DNA of 41,426 bases, from the NCBI GenBank assembly GCA_949288625.1, contig CASEKZ010000033.1, forward strand, positions 1-41,426. Reading direction: 5' to 3'. Positions 16,264 to 24,833 of this stretch are shown here, piece after piece. The stretch's first letter is position 1. Every line of letters starts with the position of its first letter. The position numbers and the translations under genes are program-made. Origin of the DNA: an uncultured bacterium (lineage in GTDB: Bacteria > Bacillota_I > Bacilli_A > RF39 > UBA660). The notes below the pieces were generated by a model, which made no database searches, was not told the DNA's origin, and worked only from the letters and a program-made list of their open reading frames with translations.

Positions 16264-17075
16264 CTTAAATTATTCGCAACATCTATAAACTCATCAATAC
16301 TTATGTTTTCTGCTCTAGAATTTATAGTCTTATTATATTTTGCTAAAATTTCATTTATTTTAACCAAATCATAATTTCTTAAATTATTTTTTAAGGTTTT
16401 CCTTTTTTGGGAAAAAGAATCTTTAACTAACTTAAAAAATACGTTTTCATTCTTTAAAAAAGCTTTTTTATTTTTTTTCGTGAAAACAACAACCGCTGAA
16501 TCTACGTTAGGTTTTGGATAAAAAACGTTCTTTGATACGGTAAAAGCTTTTTTGATATCAAAATAATAATTCAAAAATATTGTTAATGAATTATACGACT
16601 TAGAGTTTGGTCTAGCAGAAAACCTATCGGCAACCTCGTTTTGAACCATAACTATTATTTTTTCCACATCAACTTTTTCTTCTATAAACTTTGTTATTAT
16701 AGGCGTTGTTATGTAATAAGGAAGATTTGCAACAACGTATAATTTATCATAATTATATTTTTTTATATCTTGATTTATATCACGTTTTAAAAAATCATCA
16801 TAAATAATTTCGACGTTATCATTGTCTTTTAAAATTTTTTCTAATGGCTTTTCTAAGGTTTTGTCTATCTCATAACCTAATACATTTTGTGCTTTAATCG
16901 CAAGCTTTTTTGTTAAAGCCCCGGCTCCTACACCAATTTCAATAACCAATGTGTTTTTTGTTATATAAGATGTATTTATTATGTTATTAAGAACGTTTTG
17001 ATCCAATAAAAAATTTTGACCAAACCTTTTTTTAAAAATAAAATTATTATCATTTAGTATTTGTTTTGCATTCAT
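16260..17075 (-). CDS. rsmA: 16S rRNA (adenine(1518/1519)-N6)-dimethyltransferase RsmA/KsgA
   Basis: 271 residues. The N-terminal KKRFGQNFLLDQNVLNNI motif, the SAM loop VIEIGVGAGALTKKLA, and the catalytic VVANLPYYITTPI (NLPY) are diagnostic. The enzyme dimethylates two adjacent adenines near the 3' end of 16S rRNA in late 30S assembly. B. subtilis carries rnmV (5S maturase) just upstream of ksgA; here rnmV is absent and a strong bidirectional hairpin precedes rsmA. A ribosome site AGAGGTTA lies before the ATG. Confidence 0.96.
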   Translation of the reverse strand: MNAKQILNDNNFIFKKRFGQNFLLDQNVLNNIINTSYITKNTLVIEIGVGAGALTKKLAIKAQNVLGYEIDKTLEKPLEKILKDNDNVEIIYDDFLKRDINQDIKKYNYDKLYVVANLPYYITTPIITKFIEEKVDVEKIIVMVQNEVADRFSARPNSKSYNSLTIFLNYYFDIKKAFTVSKNVFYPKPNVDSAVVVFTKKNKKAFLKNENVFFKLVKDSFSQKRKTLKNNLRNYDLVKINEILAKYNKTINSRAENISIDEFIDVANNLS

Positions 17076-17092
17076 TTTTAACCTCTTACACT

Positions 17093-17127
17093 AAAAAACA
17101 AATAAAGCATAAGTTTATTTGTTTTTT
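17093..17127 (-). terminator. Strong hairpin terminator between the yabE-like gene and rsmA
   Basis: Perfect 14-bp arms AAAAAACAAATAAA and TTTATTTGTTTTTT around a 7-base loop. With A and T runs on both sides it can work in either direction, and genes on both sides are minus-strand. It closes the tatD/yabE-like unit. Confidence 0.8.
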
Positions 17128-17150
17128 ATTTTATCATAATATGCAACATA

Positions 17151-17732
17151 TTACCAAGAAACCGCAATATCAATCTGTGTAGAATTATTTTCGGCAAACC
17201 CTCCTGTGTCACATACGATTGCATACCCAAGGGAACTTTCTATTATAGTTCCTCGCGGACGAATTTCAAAGTTTGCTGCTATCATTACGTAATCGCCAAG
17301 CATTTTAACTCCATCATCACGAATCCAATATGGGTATTCTTCTTCAGAATAACCTAAACGACGCATTGTATTAATTACGTTTGTCATGTTTAAATTATAA
17401 TATGTTTCTTTTCCAGACGGGCCATAAACAACGCCTTTACTTTTAGTAAGTACATCTCCAGACCAATTAAAAGCTGGTAAAGTATTTGCTTTTTTTGTTG
17501 TTGCTTGTTGCGTGGTTGTAGTCACACTTTCCTGTGTGCTTAGTTCCTCAACGACTGCAGAAGAAGCAACATAATTATTAGGGTCAAACGTTTTTTTAGT
17601 AGTAGAAACAGTAATTACATCTCCACCATTTACGGAAAATAATATTCCGGCCTTTGAAAAACCAATAAATGCTATTAAACAAACCACAAGGATTAGTAAA
17701 GCACCCTTAATTTTTCTATTAAAATGTTTCAC
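17151..17732 (-). CDS. Membrane-anchored or secreted protein with 3D-like C-terminal domain (YabE position)
   Basis: 193 residues from a GTG preceded by AGAGGTGA. A basic start and one hydrophobic segment (about residues 10-28) suggest a signal peptide or anchor. A Thr/Ser/Gln-rich linker follows (STQESVTTTTQQATTKK), then a C-terminal domain with GYAIVCDTGGFAENN and a closing QIDIAVSW. The DTGG...ID pattern resembles the 3D domain of RpfB/YabE-type peptidoglycan enzymes. In B. subtilis yabE sits in the same slot between tatD and rnmV-ksgA. The first expected Asp of the 3D motif is not clear, and the G5 and DUF348 domains of YabE are missing. Cell-wall lytic activity is an inference. Confidence 0.75.
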   Translation of the reverse strand: MKHFNRKIKGALLILVVCLIAFIGFSKAGILFSVNGGDVITVSTTKKTFDPNNYVASSAVVEELSTQESVTTTTQQATTKKANTLPAFNWSGDVLTKSKGVVYGPSGKETYYNLNMTNVINTMRRLGYSEEEYPYWIRDDGVKMLGDYVMIAANFEIRPRGTIIESSLGYAIVCDTGGFAENNSTQIDIAVSW

Positions 17733-17784
17733 TTTTTCACCTCTTACCCTTTCGGGTTCGTATTTAATGTTATCATAAATGCCA

Positions 17785-18537
17785 CTATAAGTCAAATTTT
17801 GAGCAAACTGAATCCGCGCTTATCTTTATTACTTCACTTTCTTTCATACCTTTTATTTGAGCTATTTTTTTAGCTACTAAAATAACGTTTTTAGGCACGT
17901 TTTTCATACCACGATAAGGCTCAGGAGATAAGTACGGGCTATCCGTTTCTAATGATAAATAGCTAATATCTACCTTTTTTACCACTTCTTGTAAAGCTTT
18001 TGCATTTTTAAAGGTAACTACGCCGCCAATGCCTAATAAAAATCCTAATTTAGTAAAATTATTAGCCATCTGTATGCTTCCTGAATAACAATGTAATATT
18101 CCTTTAACATTATATTCTTTAAGTAAATTATACGTGTCTAAAAAGGCTTTTCTACAATGTACTATTACCGGTAAGCCGTTTTCATTTGCAATTTTAAGCA
18201 TTTCTTTAAATACGGTAATTTGTTTGTTTTTGTTTTTTTTTGTCCAATAATAATCAAGCCCTATTTCGCCTACTGCAACAACTTTATCATTATGTACTAA
18301 TTCATTAATCATATCATATGTATATTCATTATAGTTTTCTACGTTTTGAGGACTAATACCAACTGCTGCATATACGTTTTCATAACTACTAGCTAAAAAA
18401 ACAGCTTCTTTACTAGATTCTAAATCATAACCATTAATAATAATTTTATCTACGCCAGAATTAAAAGAATCTTCTATAATCTTCTTAGGATCTTCATATT
18501 CACTTGATAAAACATGACAATGAGAATCAATTAACAT
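17785..18537 (-). CDS. tatD: TatD family metal-dependent hydrolase/DNase
   Basis: 250 residues with the full set of TIM-barrel metal motifs: DSHCHV at the start, GEIGLDYYW, VIVHCRKAF, GILHCYSGS and LETDSPYLSPEPYRG near the C-terminus. Family members are Mg-dependent 3'-5' exonucleases or deoxyribonucleases with a role in DNA damage quality control. The start is the ATG of LIDSHC after GGTGA. It follows a small membrane-protein gene by 26 bases and precedes the yabE-like gene, as in B. subtilis tatD-yabE. Confidence 0.95.
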   Translation of the reverse strand: MLIDSHCHVLSSEYEDPKKIIEDSFNSGVDKIIINGYDLESSKEAVFLASSYENVYAAVGISPQNVENYNEYTYDMINELVHNDKVVAVGEIGLDYYWTKKNKNKQITVFKEMLKIANENGLPVIVHCRKAFLDTYNLLKEYNVKGILHCYSGSIQMANNFTKLGFLLGIGGVVTFKNAKALQEVVKKVDISYLSLETDSPYLSPEPYRGMKNVPKNVILVAKKIAQIKGMKESEVIKISADSVCSKFDL

Positions 18538-18563
18538 AATATCACCAAAAAAATTATACCACA

Positions 18564-18746
18564 CTAATGGTATAATTTAATTATTAAAAACTTAATAAAA
18601 ATTATCAAAACGATAGCAAAATAAATAGCATCTTTTAAAAGACCGCTTTCAAAATACATAAGCCCTATAAAAGATAGTAAAACCATAAAAAACATGATTT
18701 TAATCACAAGGCTCTTTTTTTCTTTTGTTGATGTGCTACGGTGCAT
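18564..18746 (-). CDS. Small two-helix membrane protein, unknown function
   Basis: 60 residues starting from ATG after AAAGGAAG. A polar, Lys/Ser-rich head (STSTKEKKS) precedes two hydrophobic stretches of about 20 residues (positions 14-33 and 38-57) with an acidic residue between them. No family is recognisable. It is the first gene of a unit with tatD, with a plausible promoter and a pair of direct repeats upstream, which argues that it is real. No equivalent exists between abrB/metS and tatD in B. subtilis. Confidence 0.65.
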   Translation of the reverse strand: MHRSTSTKEKKSLVIKIMFFMVLLSFIGLMYFESGLLKDAIYFAIVLIIFIKFLIIKLYH

Positions 18747-18793
18747 AATTGTTCTTCCTTTCGTAGGATTTTTACCACAATTACAGCATTAAA

Positions 18794-18854
18794 AATATAA
18801 CACAATAAAAAATAGATGTAAATGTTTTAGACAATTAATTTCAGAATTAGACAA
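18794..18854 (-). promoter_or_regulatory. Promoter with upstream direct repeats (possible operator) for the small membrane protein/tatD unit
   Basis: On the minus strand TTACAT (18821-18816), a 16-base spacer and TATATT (18799-18794) form a moderate promoter. Just upstream, TTGTCTAA occurs twice (18834-18827 and 18854-18847), the copies offset by exactly 20 bp. Relative to a start near 18787 they are centred at about -43 and -63, a common layout for response-regulator activation. The repeats and spacing are directly visible, the regulator is unknown. Confidence 0.45.
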
Positions 18855-18884
18855 AATTTTACAATTATAATAATTATATAAAAA

Positions 18885-19391
18885 TTATGCATACTCAAAA
18901 TAACTTTCTAAAAAAGAAATTGAAAACTTTATTAATTCATCATGCGATTTAAGGTTGCTATCTGCACCTTCAAACACCAAATACCCAGATAAATCGCCAT
19001 TAGGCGAAATTGGAAAAACTTTATATGACTTATTTAACTTATAATCGTTAGTTAGTTTTAGATCCTTTAATGTGCCTTTTAAAGCATTATTTTCAAAATC
19101 AGCAGAAAGCGATACATTTGATAAAGTGCAAACGTTAGTAAAAACTACTTCATCAGTGTTTGTAACAAAAACATTAGCATTTACTTTATTTGCAAGAGCC
19201 TTGATAAAAGAACTTATAAATTCTTCGTTTTTACTTATAGCTATATATTTTTTTAATGATATTGTTTGGGTATCGCTCAAAAAAATTTCAAGCAATTCCC
19301 CTGCTTTAATATGCATGGTTTTTCTCATTTCCTTTGGGATTACAATTCTCCCTAATTCATCTATTCTTCTTGTTATTCCAGTTGTTTTCAT
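18885..19391 (-). CDS. spoVT: Stage V sporulation protein T (AbrB-type regulator)
   Basis: 168 residues. The N-terminal AbrB swapped-hairpin DNA-binding domain reads TGITRRIDELGRIVIPKEMR, then a GAF-like C-terminal domain follows (about residues 55-168), which distinguishes SpoVT from short AbrB. SpoVT modulates sigma-G genes in the forespore. I chose the ATG of MKTTGITRR, after GAAGGGAAG, over the 20-codon upstream extension, which overlaps mfd. It directly follows mfd as in B. subtilis. Confidence 0.92.
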   Translation of the reverse strand: MKTTGITRRIDELGRIVIPKEMRKTMHIKAGELLEIFLSDTQTISLKKYIAISKNEEFISSFIKALANKVNANVFVTNTDEVVFTNVCTLSNVSLSADFENNALKGTLKDLKLTNDYKLNKSYKVFPISPNGDLSGYLVFEGADSNLKSHDELIKFSISFLESYFEYA

Positions 19392-19434
19392 ACAATTCTT
19401 CCCTTCTTTTTTAGAATGTATAAAACTACTAATT

Positions 19435-22400
19435 TTATTCAATAACATCAAGCATTTTTATTAAATAGTAAAGATAATGTTCACTTAGTCCTTTAAGTTT
19501 TAATATTATTATTAAAATATCATTTAAGTACTTAACCTCAAAATTAGAACTAATGTTAAATAGTGTTACTAACACGTTGGTTCCATCTTGTTTTTTTGAT
19601 GTTTCTTTACTAAAGTAGACTGTTATAGTGTTTGGCTGCTGATCTACCTTAAACACACCTTTTTTCTTGGCATTAGATTGAAATAATTCTTCTAACATAT
19701 AAGATATTATGGAATCATCTAACTCTCCAAAACGGTCAGATAACTCGTTTTTTACTTTAACAAAAGTATCAAAGCTGTCAATCATGTTTATTTTTTTATG
19801 TATTTCTATTTTTAGGTCTTCACTATCAGCATACCTATCACTTATATGAGTAGATACCTGGACAAATGGTTTTTCATCTTCTTTTAAAGTAAAATCGTCT
19901 TCGACTTTGTTTCCTTTTAGTTTTTCTACTTCTTCGTTTAAGATTTTTAAATACATATCATATCCAACCGAATCGATAAATCCCGATTGCTCTGCGCCCA
20001 ATATATTCCCCGCACCACGGATTGCAAGGTCTCTTACGGCAAGTGCATACCCACTACCTAATTCAGTAAATTCTTTTATGGCATCTAGCCTTTTTACAGC
20101 AATATCATTTAACTCTTTATTTTTATTATACATTAAATATGCGTATGCTAACACTTTGCCCCTTCCTATTCTTCCTCTTATTTGATAAAGTTGACTAAGT
20201 CCAAAATGATCCGAATCTAAAACGATTAATGTGTTAGCGTTAGAAATGTCAATTCCAGTTTCAATGATTGTTGTACATACTAAAACGTTATATTCTTTAT
20301 TAACAAAACGTTCCATTGTTAATTCGATTTTTTCTTTATTCATTTGACCATGAATATATGCAATTTTTGATTCTGGAACAAGTTTTTTAACCCTGGCCAC
20401 CTGATTTTCAATTTTTGACACATTATTATAAAGGAAAAAAACTTGACCATCACGTGCTAATTCTTTATAAATAGCATCCCTTATAACCTGCTCATTTTCC
20501 CTTAAAACATATGTTTGAACAGGATACCTAAAATTTGGTGGTGTTTCTATTAAAGATAAACCTCTTATTCCCGTTAATGACATTTGCAAAGTCCTTGGAA
20601 TAGGAGTTGCAGAAAGCGTTAAAACATCTACATTTTCTTTATATTTTTTTATTTTTTCTTTATGTGTTACACCAAATCTTTGTTCCTCGTCTATTACTAA
20701 AAGGCCTAAATCCTTAAATTTTATATCATTACTTAACAACCTATGTGTACCTATTATCAAGTCTATCTTGCCGTTTTTTAAATCATCCAATATTTCTTTT
20801 TTCTTTTTACCATTAACAAATCTATTTATAACTTTTATATTTACCCCGACAGAAGAAAATCTTTCTAATGCATTATCATAATGTTGTTTTGATAAAATTG
20901 TGGTAGGACATAAAAACGCTGCTTGTTTACCTGCTTCAATCGCCTTAAAAATTGCCCTAAAAGCCACTTCCGTTTTACCATACCCGACGTCTCCACAAAG
21001 TAATCTGTCCATTGGATAAGGCTTTTGCATATCTTCTTTTATTTCTTTTATTGCTTTTAATTGGTCTGTGGTTTCTTCATAATTAAATTTACTTTCAAAG
21101 ATAAGCTGTTCTTCATCATCATTTGGAAATGCAAAGCCAGGCGTAAGTTTCCGTTTTGCGGATACCTCTAAAAGTTCTTTTGCAATATCTTTAACTTTTC
21201 CCTTTATTTTAGCTTTTTGTTTTACCCATTCTGTTCCACCGAGTTTATTAAGTTTTGGTCTTACACCTTCATTGGAAGAATACTTGCTAATGTATTCTAT
21301 TTTTTCAACAGGAATATATAATTTATCAGAGTCTTTATATTCTAAGTGAATAAAATCTTTTTTTAATCCTTTAACGGTTAATGTTACTATTCCTAAATAC
21401 CTTCCTATTCCATGAGCCATATGAACAACATAATCACCCGGGTTAAGTTTATTTATATCTTTAATTTTAACGCCGTATTTAAAAGTGCTTTTATATTTTA
21501 TAACTTGTTTTTCTTTATAGATTTCATTTTGCGATAAATATACATAATTATCTATGACAAAACCATTATATAATTTTTCTTTAATAACATTAACTACATT
21601 TTCTTTTAAATCGTTATTGCTACTTAAAACCGACATTACACTAGATTTACTAATAAAGTCATTAACTTGTTCTTTGTTATTTAAGCAAACAATTACCATT
21701 TTCCCATCTTGAAGAGAATCTTTTAAGAATTTATTTATTTTATTGTAGTTTCCATTAAAATTCTCTATTTTATATGAAGAATAATTTTCCACAATACTTT
21801 CATCTTTTTTAATGTAGTTATCAACAGATAAAATGTTAACGTAGCTACTTGGAATTATATTGTTTAAATCATGCATATAATTTTCAATATCAAAACTATC
21901 TGTTTTTTTAAACTCAGTTACTTCTTCCATAATTCTCTCATATGCTAAAAAAATTGAATCTAAATCAATGAATACTTCTATTTTAGATGAAAGATAATCA
22001 GATAAAGAAGATATTTTACTCATAACCTGAGGTAATAAGCTTTGTCTATCTGGTATATCATCTAAGTTTTTTTCTTTTATAAACTCAGTAAAAGGCATTA
22101 TTTTTACATCATCTTTTTGCGAAACAGATAATTGTGTGTTAACGTTAAATTCTCTTATTTGTTCAACTTCATCATCAAAAAATTCAATTCTTATTGGGTT
22201 ATCATAGCCAAAGGGAAAAACATCTAAAATATAGCCACGGTTAGCATACTCACCTGTTTTAGTTACTATGCTTTCTTTTTTATAACCTATTTTAGAAAGC
22301 TTATCTATTAAAGTTTGGCGATTTATTTCATCACCTTTCCTTATTGTGATATTTAAAGTTTTCCACAGGTTATTATCAGGCAAGAATCTAAGATATCCCA

Positions 22401-22734
22401 TCAAGTTAGTAATAACTATTCTTTTATTATCACAACATGTTAAATCGTTTAAGGTTTCTATTCTTTTTGACATCAAATCAGGTGATGTAGCTAACGCTTC
22501 ACTTACTACAAAATCGTCCATTGGAAATAACAAAACCACGTTTTCATCAAAAAAAGATAACGATTTATATAGGTTATTAGCTTCGTATAACGTGTTCGTA
22601 ATAACCAAAATATTTTGTTTTGAAGCACAAAAAAGATTCCAAACATAAAATGCTTGGACATTGTTATTTAATCCGAAAACATTTACTGACTTCGAACTTT
22701 TTAAAATCTTATGTTCAAAAACGCCTTCAAACAT
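19435..22734 (-). CDS. mfd: Transcription-repair coupling factor Mfd
   Basis: 1099 residues, near full family length. An N-terminal UvrB-like region is followed by the RNA polymerase-interacting domain (GDYVVHMAHGIGRYLGI, KDFIHLEYKDSDKLYIPVEKI), then the RecG-like translocase with LLCGDVGYGKTEVAFRA (Walker A), LLVIDEEQRFGVTHKEKIK (Walker B/DEEQ), TLSATPIPRTLQMSLTGIR and the QLYQIRGRIGRG motif VI. Mfd removes stalled polymerase and recruits UvrA. The gene order pth-mfd-spoVT is the Bacillus one, but fin (anti-sigma) between pth and mfd is missing. The start follows GAGGG. Confidence 0.98.
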   Translation of the reverse strand: MFEGVFEHKILKSSKSVNVFGLNNNVQAFYVWNLFCASKQNILVITNTLYEANNLYKSLSFFDENVVLLFPMDDFVVSEALATSPDLMSKRIETLNDLTCCDNKRIVITNLMGYLRFLPDNNLWKTLNITIRKGDEINRQTLIDKLSKIGYKKESIVTKTGEYANRGYILDVFPFGYDNPIRIEFFDDEVEQIREFNVNTQLSVSQKDDVKIMPFTEFIKEKNLDDIPDRQSLLPQVMSKISSLSDYLSSKIEVFIDLDSIFLAYERIMEEVTEFKKTDSFDIENYMHDLNNIIPSSYVNILSVDNYIKKDESIVENYSSYKIENFNGNYNKINKFLKDSLQDGKMVIVCLNNKEQVNDFISKSSVMSVLSSNNDLKENVVNVIKEKLYNGFVIDNYVYLSQNEIYKEKQVIKYKSTFKYGVKIKDINKLNPGDYVVHMAHGIGRYLGIVTLTVKGLKKDFIHLEYKDSDKLYIPVEKIEYISKYSSNEGVRPKLNKLGGTEWVKQKAKIKGKVKDIAKELLEVSAKRKLTPGFAFPNDDEEQLIFESKFNYEETTDQLKAIKEIKEDMQKPYPMDRLLCGDVGYGKTEVAFRAIFKAIEAGKQAAFLCPTTILSKQHYDNALERFSSVGVNIKVINRFVNGKKKKEILDDLKNGKIDLIIGTHRLLSNDIKFKDLGLLVIDEEQRFGVTHKEKIKKYKENVDVLTLSATPIPRTLQMSLTGIRGLSLIETPPNFRYPVQTYVLRENEQVIRDAIYKELARDGQVFFLYNNVSKIENQVARVKKLVPESKIAYIHGQMNKEKIELTMERFVNKEYNVLVCTTIIETGIDISNANTLIVLDSDHFGLSQLYQIRGRIGRGKVLAYAYLMYNKNKELNDIAVKRLDAIKEFTELGSGYALAVRDLAIRGAGNILGAEQSGFIDSVGYDMYLKILNEEVEKLKGNKVEDDFTLKEDEKPFVQVSTHISDRYADSEDLKIEIHKKINMIDSFDTFVKVKNELSDRFGELDDSIISYMLEELFQSNAKKKGVFKVDQQPNTITVYFSKETSKKQDGTNVLVTLFNISSNFEVKYLNDILIIILKLKGLSEHYLYYLIKMLDVIE

Positions 22735-22748
22735 AATATCCCTCGTTT

Positions 22749-23324
22749 CTAATTTTGAATTTTTCCGTTGTATTTGTTCATAACATCTTTAAATGGGTGT
22801 CCAATTGAATATAATACCGCATCTGCAACACGTTCTATAACGGGTTTTAATATTTTCTTTTCCTCAGGACTTAATTTACCAAGAACATAATCTTTGGTAT
22901 CAATGTCTTTGTTATTTGATATTCCAATTTTTATTCGTTTATATTCATTAGTTTTTAACTGATTTTCTATGTTTTTTAAACCATTATGCCCACCTGAGCT
23001 ACCTTTTTCTTTTAGTTTTATGGTACCTAATGGCAAGTCTAAATCATCACTAACAACAAGAATATTTTCGGTTTTAATATCAAGAAAATTAACAAAATTT
23101 ATCATAACATCACCTGATAAATTTATAAATCGCTGAGGTTTAAGAAAAACTACTCTACACAAGTCTAAATGACAATCAAAATAAAGTGCACCATCTCTTT
23201 CCTTCCATTTATAAACTTCTAATCTTTTAGCTATTTCATCTAAAACTTTAAACCCCATGTTATGTCTTGTATTTTTATATTTCGCACCGGGATTACCCAA
23301 ACCAACAACTAATTTTATTTTCAT
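22749..23324 (-). CDS. pth: Peptidyl-tRNA hydrolase
   Basis: 191 residues with VVGLGNPGAKYKNTRHNMGF (catalytic His in TRHNMG), LVVSDDLDLPLG and KEKGSSGGHNGLKNIENQL. It releases tRNA from prematurely terminated peptidyl-tRNA. The ATG follows GGAGGT, and its first bases overlap the TGA stop of yabB (ATGA), giving translational coupling. That TGA stop is also a sign of the standard genetic code. Confidence 0.97.
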   Translation of the reverse strand: MKIKLVVGLGNPGAKYKNTRHNMGFKVLDEIAKRLEVYKWKERDGALYFDCHLDLCRVVFLKPQRFINLSGDVMINFVNFLDIKTENILVVSDDLDLPLGTIKLKEKGSSGGHNGLKNIENQLKTNEYKRIKIGISNNKDIDTKDYVLGKLSPEEKKILKPVIERVADAVLYSIGHPFKDVMNKYNGKIQN

Positions 23325-24049
23325 ATACTACCTCCATTAAATATTGCTAATACTTCATTCGTATAAGACCCATCGTCATTATGTATAACCATATTTTTCT
23401 CTATTTCAAAACCTGGTTTACCATTTTTGGATCCCTCAATTAAAATCAGATTTGACTTTGCGTTTTTAAACGGATAAATTATTCGCAATCGTTTTGGTTC
23501 AATGTTATTTTGCCTCATTAAAGTTATAATATCAATTAAACGTTCAGTACGATGAACCATTGCGATTTTTCCGTTATTTTTCAATATTTTTTTTGCACAT
23601 TTAAACACGTCATTAAGACGAAGCGATATCTCGTGCCTTGCTTTTGCCTTTACAAAATTATCATTTACATTACTTTCATTACTAATTTTAAAATACGACG
23701 GATTACACGTTATCAAATCAAAACTATCGGTATTATAAACCTTATTGGCATCATTTACATCCATGTTTAAAATTTTTATTTGATTATCCAAATTGTTTAT
23801 TTTCACACTATTTAATGCCAGTTCAAAAACTTCTTTTTGTAATTCTATTCCAGTAATACTAGATTTTGTCTTTGTACTTAAAAAAAGCGGAATTGGGGCA
23901 TTTCCGGTACAAAAATCAATTATTTTCATTTTATTATTTACCTTTACAAAATCCGCTAATAAAACAGAATCTAATGAAAAACTAAACCATTTTGTGTTTT
24001 GAAAAATTTTTAAACCTTTATAGTTTAAAAGATCATTAATTACTTCCAT
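23321..24049 (-). CDS. yabB: tRNA1(Val) (adenine37-N6)-methyltransferase-like protein, YabB/TrmN6 family
   Basis: 242 residues. FSFSLDSVLLADFVKV near the N-terminus, the SAM motif IIDFCTGNAPIPLFLS and the catalytic LITCNPSYFK (family NPPY/NPPF; here Pro is Ser in the second Pro position) place it in the TrmN6/YfiC family. The terminal NGGSI ends at TGA, overlapping pth. In B. subtilis yabB is beside yabA and ricT-holB, as here, except yabA is missing. The tRNA target is inferred from the family; the Asn-Pro-Ser-Tyr variant is unusual. Confidence 0.87.
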   Translation of the reverse strand: MEVINDLLNYKGLKIFQNTKWFSFSLDSVLLADFVKVNNKMKIIDFCTGNAPIPLFLSTKTKSSITGIELQKEVFELALNSVKINNLDNQIKILNMDVNDANKVYNTDSFDLITCNPSYFKISNESNVNDNFVKAKARHEISLRLNDVFKCAKKILKNNGKIAMVHRTERLIDIITLMRQNNIEPKRLRIIYPFKNAKSNLILIEGSKNGKPGFEIEKNMVIHNDDGSYTNEVLAIFNGGSI

Positions 24050-24833
24050 TATTTTCCACCATAACTTCTATTTCTTCTTGTTCATCAGTTCTAAACTTAT
24101 AGCTTTTCTTTAAAACGTTAAGTTCAAATACTCGTCCAGTTTTTTCATTAACAGTAACTAATTCCCCGATTTTCGGCAAATTTTTTTTATAATCAGTATA
24201 AACGTTATCTTCATACCCTAAACAACATAAAAGTCTGCCACATGATCCATTTATTTTAGTAGGATTTAAAGCAATTCCTTGATTTTTTGCCATATTTATT
24301 GAAACACTATCAAAAGTCGTTAAAAACTCGCTACAACAAAGTTTTCTTCCACATAAACCAATTCCCCCTATTTCTTTAGCTTTATCCCTTACTCCAATTT
24401 GTCTTAACTCTATCCTGGTTTTATACTTAGATGCAAGTAATTTTGCTAATTCTCTAAAATCAACCCTCGTATCCGCGATAAACTTAAAAATAAGTTTCTT
24501 TCTATCAAACGTATAAGAAGCATCATAGAGCTTCATTTCTAAATTTTCACTTTCTACTAGTTTTTTTGCATACTCTAATGCTTTACTAGCATCCACGATA
24601 TTTTTATTATTTATACGTTGGTCTTCTTTTGTGGCTATTCTTACAACGTCCTTTAATGGTAAAAACACTTTTTCTTTTTCAAGGTTTTCAACATCAGTAA
24701 CCGCAGTTCCATATTGTAATCCGCGTTCGGTTTCAACAATAACAGAATCATTTAATCTTACTTTTGTTTTACCTGGAGAAAAATAATATGTTCTACCACC
24801 TGATGAAAATCTAATTCCTATCACCTTTACCAT
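24036..24833 (-). CDS. ricT: RicT (YaaT), PSP1-domain protein of the RNase Y regulatory complex
   Basis: 265 residues with a PSP1 domain. GRLLCCLGYE and LCGRKLCCSEFLTTF provide a conserved cysteine set that binds the iron-sulfur cluster of the RicAFT (Y) complex. In B. subtilis this complex stimulates RNase Y processing and is needed for competence, biofilm and sporulation, so its presence next to sporulation genes and with comK in the same window is meaningful. Its start (after AGGAG) overlaps the end of holB by 23 bases and its end overlaps yabB, a coupled string. Confidence 0.93.
   Translation of the reverse strand: MVKVIGIRFSSGGRTYYFSPGKTKVRLNDSVIVETERGLQYGTAVTDVENLEKEKVFLPLKDVVRIATKEDQRINNKNIVDASKALEYAKKLVESENLEMKLYDASYTFDRKKLIFKFIADTRVDFRELAKLLASKYKTRIELRQIGVRDKAKEIGGIGLCGRKLCCSEFLTTFDSVSINMAKNQGIALNPTKINGSCGRLLCCLGYEDNVYTDYKKNLPKIGELVTVNEKTGRVFELNVLKKSYKFRTDEQEEIEVMVENNGSN

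Noticed and set aside
22355..22367. TTTTCCACA in mfd and again in dnaA at about 37797, resembling DnaA boxes.
   Set aside because: Isolated copies of a 9-mer in A/T-rich coding sequence are expected by chance and are not part of a cluster.
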